A DNA stretch of 64,000 nt, from contig JAHDVF020000897.1 in NCBI GenBank assembly GCA_022606425.2, positions 124,001-188,000 of the forward strand, given 5' to 3'. Shown one piece after another: positions 30,605-41,548 of the stretch (positions are counted from its first letter, which is position 1; each line of letters begins with the position of its first letter). Under the pieces are notes generated by a model. The model saw only the letters and a program-made list of their open reading frames with translations, was not told the DNA's origin and did no database searches. A program made the position numbers and the translations under genes. Origin of the DNA: Lepidostoma basale (Eukaryota > Arthropoda > Insecta > Trichoptera > Lepidostomatidae).

Positions 30605-31130
30605 GAATGTATACAAATACTGGATTTTACCCATTGCGGGTTATCATTTTTAAGGATTAATTGTATCTCAATAGAGACGAAGATGCAAATAGGAAACAGA
30701 ATATGGTGGGCGAGGTGTTTATATGACTTATGACCTGTCATTGGTTGGGTTAAGCGCACACTTTATGTTGACAACATTCCCCATTCCGCCTTTTTCTTAT
30801 GACCACCATGTCTGACAATTTTTTTTTTTGGAAGTTGTATATATGTTAATCTCCAACACCACCCTTTACATGGTAGTATATTCAATCTACACACTAACGC
30901 CATCTATGAAGATTGTATTTTAAGCATTAAGCAGAAGATCTTTTTAACGCAATGTGAAAGGCAACCGCCATTTAGCGCATTGCTAGAAACCGCCTGGAGA
31001 TGTCACTCCAATCTATATGCTATAATTTTGACCAGTTTTCGTTTTTTTACAACATTTTGAATGTATACAAATACTTGTAGACGAATACTGGATTTTACCC
31101 ATTGCGGGTTATCATTTTTAAGGAATAAAT
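30605..31130 (+). repeat. tctcaatagagacgaag MITE with flanking direct repeats
   Basis: gattttacccattgcgggtt occurs on both sides, at 30622 and 31091, with the family body between. The left part carries tgtatctcaatagagacgaa. Confidence 0.7.
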
Positions 31131-31159
31131 AGACACACACGATTCACTGACTTAAGTCA

Positions 31160-31270
31160 GTCAAGCATTATCATTTTATAATGCCTTAGCAAGGTGAAAC
31201 ATGTCATTTCCTTAAAATATAATAAAACTTGTATATAACAGACGTTTTCATTTGTGTTAATTATTTTACA
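31160..31270 (-). repeat. aatgaaaacgtctg MITE, one end
   Basis: It contains ccttagcaaggtgaaacatg, aataaaacttgtatataaca and gacgttttcatttgtgttaa, the reversed end of the family, plus its usual extension catggagttttaaatcattg. Confidence 0.65.
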
Positions 31271-31444
31271 TGGAGTTTTAAATCATTGTTCAAGAAGCAA
31301 TACATACTTATAATGTGCATGATGAGATAAATCAAAAATATACCCAAAGATGCCATTACGAGGCCTTGAAGTTTGTAATTGTCTATACCGGTGATTCTAA
31401 GTGAATAGGTTGAATCATTTGTGAGTTTTGGAAGATGTTCTGGT

Positions 31445-32315
31445 TTTTTTTCCAGTGAAGCATGGCAAAAGAAGGATGAAAGTAGAATAAATGCAGTAGA
31501 AATGAGATCTATTAGACGAATATGTGTATACTCTGTGTATGATAGAGTGTCGAATGAAAATATAAGAAGTGAATACGGTGCGTATGATGGTGTTATGAAC
31601 AAAATAATGAAAGGATCATTTAGATGGTTTGGAAACATGGAAAGAATGGTAAAAATATTATATGTTAACAATGTGGAACTAGAAATAGAATAAAACCAAG
31701 GAAAATGTGGCACAATCAAATTAATCAAGTATTGAATGTTGGCCACGTGAGTCAGAGAAATCGACGCGCGTGCATGACACGATGTATGAATGTTGAGGAT
31801 TCGATAGAAATATGCCAGGAAAGAAAAGTGTGGCAGTCCATTCTTTCTGCCTATACCTTCGGAGAGACGGCATGATGGTTAGTTAGCTAGTTTTTTTGTT
31901 GATATTCATTCTGTTCAGCACTCGAAGATGTCGTGCTGCATTCCTCTTTACTTCGTCCTCCCACTTCTGCCTCGGTCTTCCCACCCTTCTCCTTCCGTGT
32001 GTCCAGTCATAATGCCTTTGTTGACCCGTGAGTTCGGCATCCTCTGTACATGTCCAGCCCATCTCAATCTTTGTAGCTTTATGTGTGTGGAGAGTTGGGG
32101 GTCTGGTACATGTAATACAGATCATCATTGCATCGAATACGCCATTGTTCTCCGTTTCTCACGGGTCTATAAATTCATCGCAGCACCATTCTTTCGAAGG
32201 TGTCCAGCAGTTCTGCCATTTTTACCGTGAAAGTCACAGCCTCGCAACCATACGCCAATACTGTCCGTATTGCGGTCTTAAATAGCGTGATTTTTGTCTT
32301 TCTATGGACATTGCG
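31445..32315. mobile_element. HDQIN LINE end (+) joined to another LINE end (-)
   Basis: 31445..31890 (+) carries [27 protein letters not shown] and a tail ending catgatggttagttagctag. 31890..32310 (-) encodes GRRRVGRPRQKWEDEVKRNA, related to 16954..17355. Confidence 0.75.
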
Positions 32316-32557
32316 AGAGATGTATCATTTCGATTTTTCTGTCATGTGAATATCCTAATTTTACATACTGTTATCCAAGAATGCATCATTTTACCGAGAA
32401 ATGTCTCGGCCAATTGTGATAATCAACGCACACTTGTAATATAAACCTTTTGTGACGATTGTTTATGAGTTTTGGAATCAAATGGATTTACAGTACACTC
32501 CCGGTTTTCCGGGATGGATGGTGAAAAAAAATCCCGTACAATCGATTTCCCGTTTAA

Positions 32558-33225
32558 CCCATTGCAACACAAAGCCGGCGAATCGCCGGCCAAGGTCAAT
32601 TTGTCACTGACTCACAAAGCCGGCGATTCGCCGGTTTGTCTTTGAAGTGATTTTTTTCACATTAAAACTGAATGACAATAACTTTATTCATAAAAATGAC
32701 ATAAATAAGTATATTTCGGTTACTGATTTTATGATAAAATGTAATAATCGCAATTTATTTCACATTATTTATTACAAAATATTACGATATTTTAACATCT
32801 GTCAATACCTCCAAAATGTCCGAACGATAGGCCTTATCACTAGAATCACTAGAATATCCATCAACTTCATTCTCACTGCCACTTTCCAAAAGGATTCGCT
32901 GTATTTCATCCTCATTTGATGAAATATTACAAGCGTGACAAGTTTGTTTTGGAGTGCGTTCGGCCATTTTGGAGGTATTGACAGATGTTAAAATATTGTA
33001 ATATTTTGTAATAAATAATGTGAAATAAATTGTGATTATTACATTTTATTATGAAATCAGTAACCGAAATATACTTATTTATGTCATCTTTATGAATAAA
33101 GTTATTGTCATTCAGTTTTAATGTAAAAAAAATCATTTCAAAGACAAACCGGCGAATCGCCGGCTTTGTGAGTCAGTGACAAACTGACCTTGGCCGGCGA
33201 TTCGCCGGCTTTGTGTTGCAATGGG
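32558..33225. mobile_element. piggyBac-like element, TTAA target, 260-bp inverted repeats
   Basis: TTAA lies at 32554..32557 and 33226..33229. The ends are cccattgcaacacaaagccg and its inverse. The arms match for about 260 bases (32558..32818 and 32967..33225). Each has two palindromes gccggcgaatcgccggc close to the tip. The central 150 bases, on the minus strand, encode a short piece reading CNISSNEDEIQRILLESGSE, similar in style to acidic transposase N-termini of the family. Thus it is a deleted derivative that needs a helper transposase. Confidence 0.88.
32782..32967 (-). pseudogene. piggyBac-type transposase N-terminal remnant
   Basis: The minus-strand frame of 61 codons starts with an ATG and has an acidic, serine-rich sequence (ENEVDGYSSDSSDKAYRSDI). 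The start codon sits at the inner edge of one inverted repeat arm. The frame runs into the other arm and stops, so only the N-terminus remains. Family assignment rests mainly on the TTAA ends. Confidence 0.55.
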
Positions 33226-33849
33226 TTAAAGCGCGTCAACCGTCCAGAAGATGCATTGAAATCACCTTGCAATTTCAATTCATTGAAAAAATGTTTAATT
33301 AACGACAATGTTTTATGAGTATGAACTATGCTGCGGATGCTTTATTGCAAACTTGAAACTTTATGACACGACTATAGAGCCACAGGTGGCACAAATGTGA
33401 ACTAAATGCCCTGTGTGAATGTCATTGTAACATATTTGAGTTTTTGTTTGCATTATAAGTACTATTGTGAAATATTTTAGTCTTTTTTCAATGACACAAG
33501 TGTCCCAGTTAACCGACCCCGGAATATCAGGAGTGTACTGTATTTGAAATATAATTATGAACTACTAAGTGAGTTTTGGAATAAGTTTGAATGATGGAAA
33601 GAATGAAGTGACATTATAATTGTACATAGATAAATATATTCCGAAATGATTCCTAGGTTATTTCTAGTACTCCTCCCTTATGAAATAATTATGAGATGTT
33701 ATTTTTTAATAACCTTACGCGTGCAAAATGTTGCATGCATACTTTTAGCCTTTGTAGGACCATGTGTATAATATTATCTAATTATAATAAAGTAATAAAT
33801 AATTCTTTATAAGCTTTGCTGACGTGTTTTATTTTGAATATCCCATAAT

Positions 33850-34310
33850 AATCTAACCTGACGTAGAACAAAAATACTGTCATATCACGCCGCTCCTGAA
33901 GGACCTTCATTGGCTTAAAATCCGAGAGCGAGTAAAATACAAATTGTGTTTGACAGTGTTTAAGGCTCGACACCAGAGAGCGCCAGCGTATATATCGGAC
34001 CTTTACGGACACCCATGACACCGCAAAGGCAACATTCACTCCGATCAGTAGAAACAAGTGCAAACAACATAATTATTCCAGTCTCAGAGCCAATAAAGCA
34101 AGTTTCTATGATCATGCTTTCAGCGTTGCGGGTCCGTTGCCGTGGAATAGCCTCCATGTTAGTATTAAGTATGAGGATAGTGACATTAAATTTAAGAAAC
34201 TTCTAAAGACTGCACTGTTCGGTCAGTCATATTCTAGTGCGCACTTGGAGTAATTGATTTTACAAAACGGCGCACTTAAAATACAAGTCATCAGAATAAT
34301 AATAATAATT
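33850..34310 (+). mobile_element. CR1/L2-like LINE 3' end
   Basis: The + strand gives HWLKIRERVKYKLCLTVFKA followed by APAYISDLYGHP, the standard end of CR1/L2-type reverse transcriptase ORFs, then frameshifts. The 3' UTR (gattttacaaaacggcgcac) is repeated at 38140..38220. There is an (AAT)n tail at 34300. Confidence 0.75.
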
Positions 34311-34316
34311 ATTATG

Positions 34317-34480
34317 AATGAAAACGTCTGTTTTCTAGAAGTTTTGTTATATTTTATGGGAATGACATGTTTCACCTGTCTAAAGAATTATCAAATGTCA
34401 TTTGTTTAATGCCTTTGACAGGTGAAACATATCTTTCCCATAAATTATAATAAAACTAGTATAAAACAGATGTTTTCATT
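34317..34480. mobile_element. MITE, complete short copy
   Basis: It runs from aatgaaaacgtctgttttct to gatgttttcatt, with inverted repeats over most of its 164 bp. The centre reads ttatcaaatgtcatttgttt. It is followed by the usual flank tattgattatttaatatgg, so the true border may lie further right. Confidence 0.8.
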
Positions 34481-34564
34481 CGTATTGATTATTTAATATG
34501 GAGTTTTACATCATTGTTCAAGAAACAATATAAATAACCTGATACATCATATACGAGTATGTTA

Positions 34565-34807
34565 TCAGTGGCGGTACTCCCATAGAAGCCCAGAAGCCCG
34601 GCTTGTGTAAGAAATTTTGAAACAAAACCTCTACTGGCTTACAGAGCTCTTGTGGGTATTCCTCTTACGTCTGATGGGAACATTGTTGGAAGGTGATTTG
34701 GTGGGTTGTTGGTTTATGCGGGGCACGATTACTTAGATTTGAGGGTTTTAATTCAAAATTTCTTACGCAAGCCGGGCTTCTGAGCTTCTATGGGAGTACC
34801 GCCACTG
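34565..34807. mobile_element. hAT-like MITE, cagtggcggtac ends
   Basis: Left end cagtggcggtactcccatag and right end, reversed, cagtggcggtactcccatag are the same, with aagcccggcttg further in. The element is 240 bp. The 8-base flanks do not match clearly. A fragment of the same element is at 42290..42527. Confidence 0.78.
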
Positions 34808-35510
34808 CATATAACGAAATATAATCTAACCTTACCTGTATTTTTATTTTATTTAATTATATATCCTCATAACCTTCTTATCTCATAACCTTACCTGTTT
34901 TGTTTATAAATATTCTATAATAATCTAAGTCATAGTTCCCAACCTTCTCTGGATCACCGTACCCTTTACAAGTGTAGAGTTCGGTGGTTCGGTGTGCAAG
35001 TGAAAAGTCAGAGGTCGGTTGGTATACAGTTATTTATTTCGGCACAGATAAGTGTATGACAATAGATAAGGCGAGAGCGTTCGAGCGGACGCGTGTCGCT
35101 CGGCCGAAGGACGCGGTAATAAGCCCGGAGCAAAGACGGGGTCCTTGTCTCCATGGGGTGCTATGCTGCTGCCAGCATACTAGCGCCATAGGTTAGGTAG
35201 GGGGGATGGGATTAATCCTCCCAGTCCCAAACAAGAAAAAAGTTCCAACGCCCCCTCTCCTATAATTGTAATACTAAATATAAGAATATGATTATACATT
35301 ACCTATCAATTTATTATCACAATGTTGAAATTGAAAAGATTATCAAATATTGATCAGAATCAAAAGGATCAGAAATGTTTGTCACCCGCCTGTCGTTGCC
35401 AGCGAGCCTGGCGAAACCGGTCACTGTCAAAATAAAGACAACAAGTGGAAGTAGTTAATAAAAAAAACATTGTTTTATCTAATTATTCATTATTAAAGTA
35501 AACTGCTTCG
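34808..35510. other. Intergenic DNA, nothing recognised
   Basis: There is a short GC-richer patch at 35080..35215 with no convincing coding frame, promoter or repeat end. Confidence 0.3.
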
Positions 35511-36535
35511 AAAGGAAGATCCTCCGCAGAATCTTCGGACCCATTAAGGATGGTCAGACGTGGAGAAGGAGATACAACACAGAACTCTACGATCTATACT
35601 AGGATGTCAGCGTGGTCAAGTTTATAAAGATTAACAGACTGCGCTGGCTAGGACACTTGCACCGTGTGGCAGATCTGGAGCCCCCAAAAAGAGGGTTGTA
35701 TGACAATCCAGCAAGGCGAAGAAGCAACGGTAGGCCGAGACTGCGATGGCTGGATGGTGCCGTGGCAGATTGTCGGGTCCTGGAGCAGCAAGACTGGGAG
35801 GTGGCGGCCAGAGACAGGACGGGATGGAGGCGTTTCTGGGAGGAGGCCAAGACCCACCAAGGGTTGTGGCGCCAGAGAAGAAGAAGAAGAATTCTTTATA
35901 ATTAAATATTTTCTATTAAATATTTAAATATTTAAATGCCGTTCTCTGGACCATAGCAGGCGAAAAGCCAATTAGAGAACAAGTCGCTAGGCGCAAATGG
36001 CAGTGGATCGGTCACACTCTGAGACGGAACCCAGCCTGCATCGCTCAGGGCGCACTAGACTGGTCCCCTATGGGGGGAAAGAGAAAGCGAGGCAGACCTA
36101 GAGCCACCTGGAGAAGAACCCTGCAGGACGAGGTTAAGGCAGCAGGTCTCACTTGGGACGATGTTAAGCATCAGGCATGCGATAGAGTCGGGTGGAGAAG
36201 ATTCCTTGAGGCCCTATGCACCACGGAGGTGTGACAGGACAACAAGAAGAAGAAGAAATATTTTCTTAATCTCTTTTTTTTTCTCTCGTCTTTTCTTTTG
36301 CTGTTGTATTGCTATGTGTGTACGGCGGGACATTGAGGGAGAGTAGCGTAGCTTAAATGTGGTCTGGGTCCCCCTTGGTTGCAAATATACATATATATAT
36401 ATATATTTTTTTTTAACGCAAGACGGGGGACAGGGCTAGGGAGTGCACGCATGAAGCTGACGAAAGGCGCCGCTGCGCCAATAACAGCTTCGGGTAAGCG
36501 GAGGGAGCCCTCTATGGCTCGGTTTTAAAATAAAT
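35510..36535 (+). mobile_element. Three retroelement 3' ends in series
   Basis: 35510..35890 encodes FIKINRLRWLGHLHRVADLE and GRPRLRWLDGAVADCRVLEQ. 35935..36250 reads REQVARRKWQWIGHTLRRNP and KRGRPRATWRRTLQDEVKAA and ends at TGA; its inverse relative is at 55190..55470. 36325..36530 is the polyadenylated piece also seen at 5010..5210. Confidence 0.8.
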
Positions 36536-36799
36536 ATTTTCTTAAATTGTTTATTCGTGAAAATAGTAATTTTAAAGCATTTAAATATTTTTAATTATTC
36601 TACATACCCCACACTCCCCTTGACTACTTTAATACCCCCAATTTCGGGAGACGATTTTCAAAATGATTACAGAAATAAAGGATTCAAAGAAAAATGTAGA
36701 TATAAAATTATATTAGTGTATCCCTTGATATATTTTATGATAAGAATATTTACACTATATTATTAAAGACATTATTCTTATCTGTTTTAATGAATTTCC

Positions 36800-37134
36800 T
36801 TGTTATTTTCCTATCTTTTTTGTAACAAATTGAACCATATTTTTTTCGCAAAGCATACACAGAATTTCTCTTTACAGCATGTTCGTAAAAGATACACTTT
36901 ACCCCTTTTTCCGAGGTATCTTCGGGGATGCCATATAAAAAAAGCCCTGTTCGGAAGCGATGCGTCGCGCGGTGGCCATTTTTGTCAACGGGTATTTTCG
37001 AACGACACTTCATCTCCATCTGCAGACCATTTTGTAAAGCCAAAAGACATTTTAGTGTTAGAAACGGGCGCTTGCGCGGGAATTGTGGATATTAGTGATT
37101 AAAGTTTTTCAAAATATCTAAAATATTCACGAAA
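36800..37134 (+). promoter_or_regulatory. Probable promoter and 5' UTR of the 82-residue gene
   Basis: This is the only stretch before the ATG free of repeats. It has a CpG-containing patch (gcgatgcgtcgcgcggtggc at 36957). No TATA box at a convincing distance is seen. The assignment is inferred from position only. Confidence 0.35.
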
Positions 37135-37176
37135 ATGGCTATGAGCAGCGTGTCTAAATTTTCCAACGGCAAAGAA
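37135..37176 (+). CDS. Small gene, exon 1
   Basis: It has 14 codons with the start context gaaaATGgct, followed by the donor GTAAGT. Confidence 0.72.
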
Positions 37177-40100
37177 GTAAGTTCACAATGGCTTCGTTCG
37201 GCGGGCCTTATGTCATCCTGCTCTTAATTATACAAATTCTTAGGTTTATTTCGCCTTTCAACTTTTATATTTTGTATTTTTCGCATTATATAGTTATTAA
37301 AACGAAGATACGCGTGTAATTTGGTAATATTCGCCGTATTTCGTCCAATTTCTTATTGTCACCTACTTTCCAATGTCGAAAATGATGTTAGCACACCGAT
37401 AATGATAAACGTCAAAATGTTTTATTTACATAATAAATACGTTATTTTATCGAATTTCTATTCAGTATTATTTAATTTTGTATTTGAGTAATAGAGACGA
37501 TGCATTTTTATGATATTGAAATGCATTACTCACCCTACGAGCTCAATGACGTTCGGTATATGCTGCCATTAAAGAACGTGAAATTGAAGCCTGACTCGAT
37601 CGCTTAAGCAAAAGTATTAGTGCTTTAGCCGGTTTAAATTATGCGATTCAAACTTGGAATGTTCCATTTTATTCCTAGTGATTTATCAATTTTAAAAAAT
37701 TCTTAACTACAGATATCTGCGATCCAATACGACATGAAAAAATATATTTGCGATTTCGGGCGTGCATCTTACAAGTGGTTTTAAACGATTGTCGCGATCT
37801 TAATCCCTTCAAGCTCCATTTACGACATCGAACATATTTTAAAGTACATATTTACATAAAAAAATCTACCATAGAAGGGTTGGTGCTGGAAACAAAATCA
37901 TAGGTGCTCTCAAAACCATCACTGCAAATATAAATGTGTCGACTGAAGCAAAGATGGCGGTGCACAATGGGGTTCTAGTGCCGACCCTTATGCATGGAAT
38001 ACCCAATGAAGAAGTTAGAAAGGAATGTAAGATGAATGCATCTTAAAAAAATTAAGAAAGGGTCACTAAGATGGTTTGGACATATGAAACGAATGGATGA
38101 AAGAAGAATGGTTAATAATATTTTTCATATACATTTCCTAGTGCGCCCTTGGAGTAATTGATTTTACAAAACGGCGCACTTAAAATATAAGTCATCAAAA
38201 TACTAATAATAATTTATTAATATATGGTCCACTTTTTTCTTCTAAAAATTGCTTCCGAAATTCAGGTGTGTCTTATACTCGAAATGAATCTAAAAATTTC
38301 CAGTGTTTGATTCAAAATTTCCTTTAAAAATGGTATGTATTCGATGCCGCGGGAAACCTATCTATATCTGACAACATTGGATTCAACTGCCAGCGGCAGT
38401 GCACTGATGGTCACTTCGGCTTTGCAATCTAATTATAGAAAATGTTTAAAATGTTATTTAAAAAAAAATAAGGTGCGTCTTGTAGTCCGAAGCCTCTTAT
38501 AGTCCGTAATATATGGTAAATGTTATTTCTGCTTCCGAGCTTTTAGATCCTCATACTGAAAATATTAAAACCAACCAATTTATTATTTTTATTATGCTTT
38601 ATCTGAGAAGACAGACTGCCACACTTTTCTATCTATTTGATTTTCCATGCTACAGTGTGTCATACACATATAGATTTTTAAGACTTCAGACACAACCAAC
38701 ATTAAAAATGTTATGTTTTCCTCGGTCTTCCCTGATTTTGTGCTCTATTTACAAAATCAACATACATTTTCTTCCCTCTTCATTCTTTCGATTTGTCCAA
38801 CACAGTGATTTTTATTATATAATATTTTGTTAAGCTGCATATGAAAGTGTTACGAACAAAATAATGAAAGGGTCATTAAGATGGTTCGGACACATGGAAA
38901 GAATAAATGAAGAAACAATGGTAAAGAATGTATATGTAAACAATGTATACGGAACAAGAAATAGAGGAAAACGTGTCAAAATCGAATCGCACAAATAGTA
39001 AAATATAGACCACATGAGAAGTTATAAAAATCATTGTACGCGCATTACACAGTGTTTTAAAGTCACGCGCCAGTCTCCAGCTAATGATGAGAGACCAGTC
39101 AGCTCCCTGATTTGATCGAACCAGAGGCTCGGTGGCAGTAGCGTGCCTAAGGTCAACCAGTAAGGCAAGCCCGTCTGACATTTTGTGTTATAATATTAGT
39201 AGAGGGTCACAATAATGTATTTTTCCGGATTAAGGGAGTTTTATCCTTCTAAATTAATTGATTTTAAATCCCATTTTAGGCACATTTTAAGTCTATACAA
39301 AAAATAATTTTCTCCGTCACCAAACTCATGTTCTTGTAAAAATTAAAAAAAAAAACTAACTAACCATCACGCCGTCTCCCCGAAAGGGTAGGCAGAAAGA
39401 ATGGACTGTCACATTTTTACTGATGCGGCACTCCATCCTTCTCTTTTAGCCCCGCGGGAGACGCGGTGTGATGGGTTGCGGACCTCATCGCCACCAATAG
39501 GCATCTCCCGCGCACACTTCCATCGTGCAACACCCACAAAATAAATCTAAAACAAATAATATAAAATACAATGATATAAAATAAAATAACAAAATAAAAA
39601 TAATTTAACACAAAATGTTCTTTTTAGATGGTGCACATATTGTCTATTTAATTTATGTTCCACGTATCCACCGTTTTATAATTTATCCATGTTCTTGTAT
39701 AAATATAATAATGTATTTACAAATACAAGAAGAAATATAAATAATAAGCTGTATAATAAATTATAATATATAATAATAAACAATAATAATAAATTTGTTA
39801 AAACCGAAACACAAATTATAAATAAATGTTCGTTAAGAAATTACATAATCTTTCTTTTCATAACATTTCTGCACATAACGTAAATGACAGATAACATTCT
39901 GAGAGTAGAAATGAAGTTTGTGACACATCGAATAGTAACATACTTCAGAGTGATAAAGCCCGGCTTCAAATCCATACAAAATATTGTAGGTATCTTCTGG
40001 TATATATGCACCTAGCTGTACGATTACAAGCCAAAAATACATAAGTGCGACAAAGACTCTTATATTTTGAAAGCCCAATATGAAGCCCATCGAAAACATG

Positions 40101-40824
40101 AAACAAAACATGTGGACGTAGGCTATTAACGCGGGAATCTCACCTACAATACGTATGAGTAAAATAAAATACGGCGCGTATGAGTGGAACGAAACATACA
40201 CATAGGTCATTTCTGCGCATGTCAGCGGAGTCATTTAAATTAAATCGCTTTAACTCGCACGAAAATTCAAAATATTATTTTATTCATAGACGGCTCAAAC
40301 GCGCAAAGAACATTGTTTTATTATAGATTTTTTAAGGCAAGCCCGGCTTTTCGGCTTGTATGAAAGTACCGCCACTGTTCGGTGGTCGTCTTTGTGATCG
40401 CCCATGATGAAGAGCTTTGTAACTAATGTGTTTCATAGATTACTCAAGGCCTTTGATTGCTAGTTAGTTAGTTTAGCTAAGAAACTGTAAAATATTGAAA
40501 AATATGTCGTCAAACGAGAGGAACGTTCGTTCATAATATTCAAATTGATTGAATAAGATTAACAAATTGCCTCGATAGAGAGTACTTTAGATTAATCGTA
40601 AATCTTTTATTTTTCAGGAAATTGATATTCGAGATCTCCGCGTGGAACTGATAGCCCTACAGAAAACTCGCGAGACACTCACCAAGTTCTTGGAAGCCGT
40701 TCGCTGCGTGAAGAGTGACCTGAACACCATGACCACCAACTGCATCCAACTCAAGCAGCTCAACCAGCAGTGGGTGCATCTGTTGGCCAACATGGAAACC
40801 GGGCAAGATGCCGCAGCCCACTGA
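37135..40824 (+). CDS. Small helical protein, 82 residues, two exons
   Basis: Exon 37135..37176 begins with gaaaATGg and encodes MAMSSVSKFSNGKE. It is joined by GTAAGT...ttttcag to 40618..40824, which begins EIDIRDLRVELIALQKTR and ends TGA. The two exons join in phase 0. Residues 15..75 look like two amphipathic helices with a heptad pattern of L, I and V (LIALQKTRETLTKFL, then LKQLNQQWVHLL). There are no signal peptide, membrane segment or zinc site. The size and style recall small subunits of coiled-coil complexes, but I recognise no family. It sits between the zinc-finger gene and CTCF, with the same strand and only 122 bases to the CTCF ATG. The 3.4-kb intron is filled with repeats. Confidence 0.8.
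37860..39065. mobile_element. LINE fragments in the intron of the small gene
   Basis: 37875..38130 (+) is from the HDQIN family (phrases GALKTITANINVSTEAKMAV, then a broken tail). 38140..38220 is the 3' UTR of the CR1/L2-like family. 38570..38825 (-) and 38826..39060 (+) are opposite pieces of the HDQIN family, head to head. Confidence 0.65.
39350..39700 (-). repeat. Dispersed repeat with (AACT)n end, copy C
   Basis: It starts aactaactaaccatcacgcc and follows copies A and B through tgttctttttagatggtgca, ending about 39680. Confidence 0.75.
40140..40380 (-). repeat. cagtggcggtac repeat, copy B
   Basis: This is the inverse of 18939..19190. It shares gcccggcttttcggcttgta and ggtcatttctgcgcatgtca. 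Confidence 0.65.
40618..40824 (+). CDS. Small gene, exon 2
   Basis: It encodes 68 residues and TGA. The acceptor is tttttcag after a pyrimidine-rich stretch. The reading frame is open throughout, with a higher GC content than the flanks. Confidence 0.85.
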   Translation, partial: EIDIRDLRVELIALQKTRETLTKFLEAVRCVKSDLNTMTTNCIQLKQLNQQWVHLLANMETGQDAAAH

Positions 40825-40830
40825 ATAGTG

Positions 40831-40887
40831 AATAAATAACTTTGATACATGTGAATTTTTATATATATAATCATAACAGACAATAAA
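40831..40887 (+). terminator. Polyadenylation signals of the small gene
   Basis: AATAAA occurs at 40831..40836 and 40882..40887. The second is 60 bases before the CTCF start codon, so the 3' end of one transcript and the 5' UTR of the next must nearly touch or overlap. Confidence 0.6.
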
Positions 40888-40946
40888 CTATTGTATTTAG
40901 TGTATTTTTGTGAAGACTATTTGAATTTTGCAACTAACAATTCAAA

Positions 40947-41548
40947 ATGGCGTCCAAATCTGTTAAAACGGAAGTTATAAAGAGTGAGTCTACGATGGAG
41001 ATACAAAAGTATATCGATACTTTTAATAAAGAATTGGAAGAGAGCGATGAAACGCTTATTGAGATCTCGCAGCTCGAAGAAGCTACGGAAGTCGAAGAGC
41101 CTGGGACGTATTTCGTAGACGAAGACGGACAATTTTACTTTCAGCCGGCAAACGCCGATAATATCGAATATGTCGAGGCTGAAGATAAGGCGGACTCTAT
41201 CCTCCCGGATGTCCCAGCATACCAAGAGTCGCAGAACGACGATCTGAGCTACGTGTACGTGGTTCAAGAGGACGAGGCTGCGGAGACCGGACGCGAGAAC
41301 AACACGACTATTTATGATTTCGAAGACGAGGATAATGTCGTGGAGACGACCGAGGTCGATCCGGAGCCCGACGAGGAGGAGAGGAGCCCCGTCGTGAAGG
41401 TCAGATCCACGGGGACAGCGCGCGGGAAGATGTACTACTGCGGACTCTGCGAGTACTCCAACCCGAAGAGGTTCCTCCTCTCGAGACACGTGAAGATACA
41501 TTCGGACGAGCGGCCGCACAAGTGCAGCGTCTGCGCTAAAGGATTCAG
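40947..41548 (+). CDS. CTCF: CTCF exon 1
   Basis: Residues 1..200 and two bases of codon 201. It holds the acidic N-terminus, finger 1 (C165..H185) and the front of finger 2 (C193, C196). The donor is GTATGT inside finger 2. Confidence 0.93.

Larger units (their letters stand above)
32491..33540. mobile_element. Pogo-like element carrying a nested piggyBac-like element
   Basis: The left end reads cagtacactcccggttttcc and the right end, reversed, cagtacactcctgatattcc. TA flanks both ends. Without the inner element it would be about 380 bp and non-coding, so it is a non-autonomous copy. Confidence 0.85.

Noticed and set aside
35080..35215. GC-rich patch as a coding exon
   Set aside because: No splice sites or protein motif fit; it may be a repeat.
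36750..37043. Minus-strand frame of 97 codons upstream of the 82-residue gene
   Set aside because: The first codon is not ATG, the end is low-complexity K/N, and no known motif is seen. A divergent gene remains possible but unsupported.
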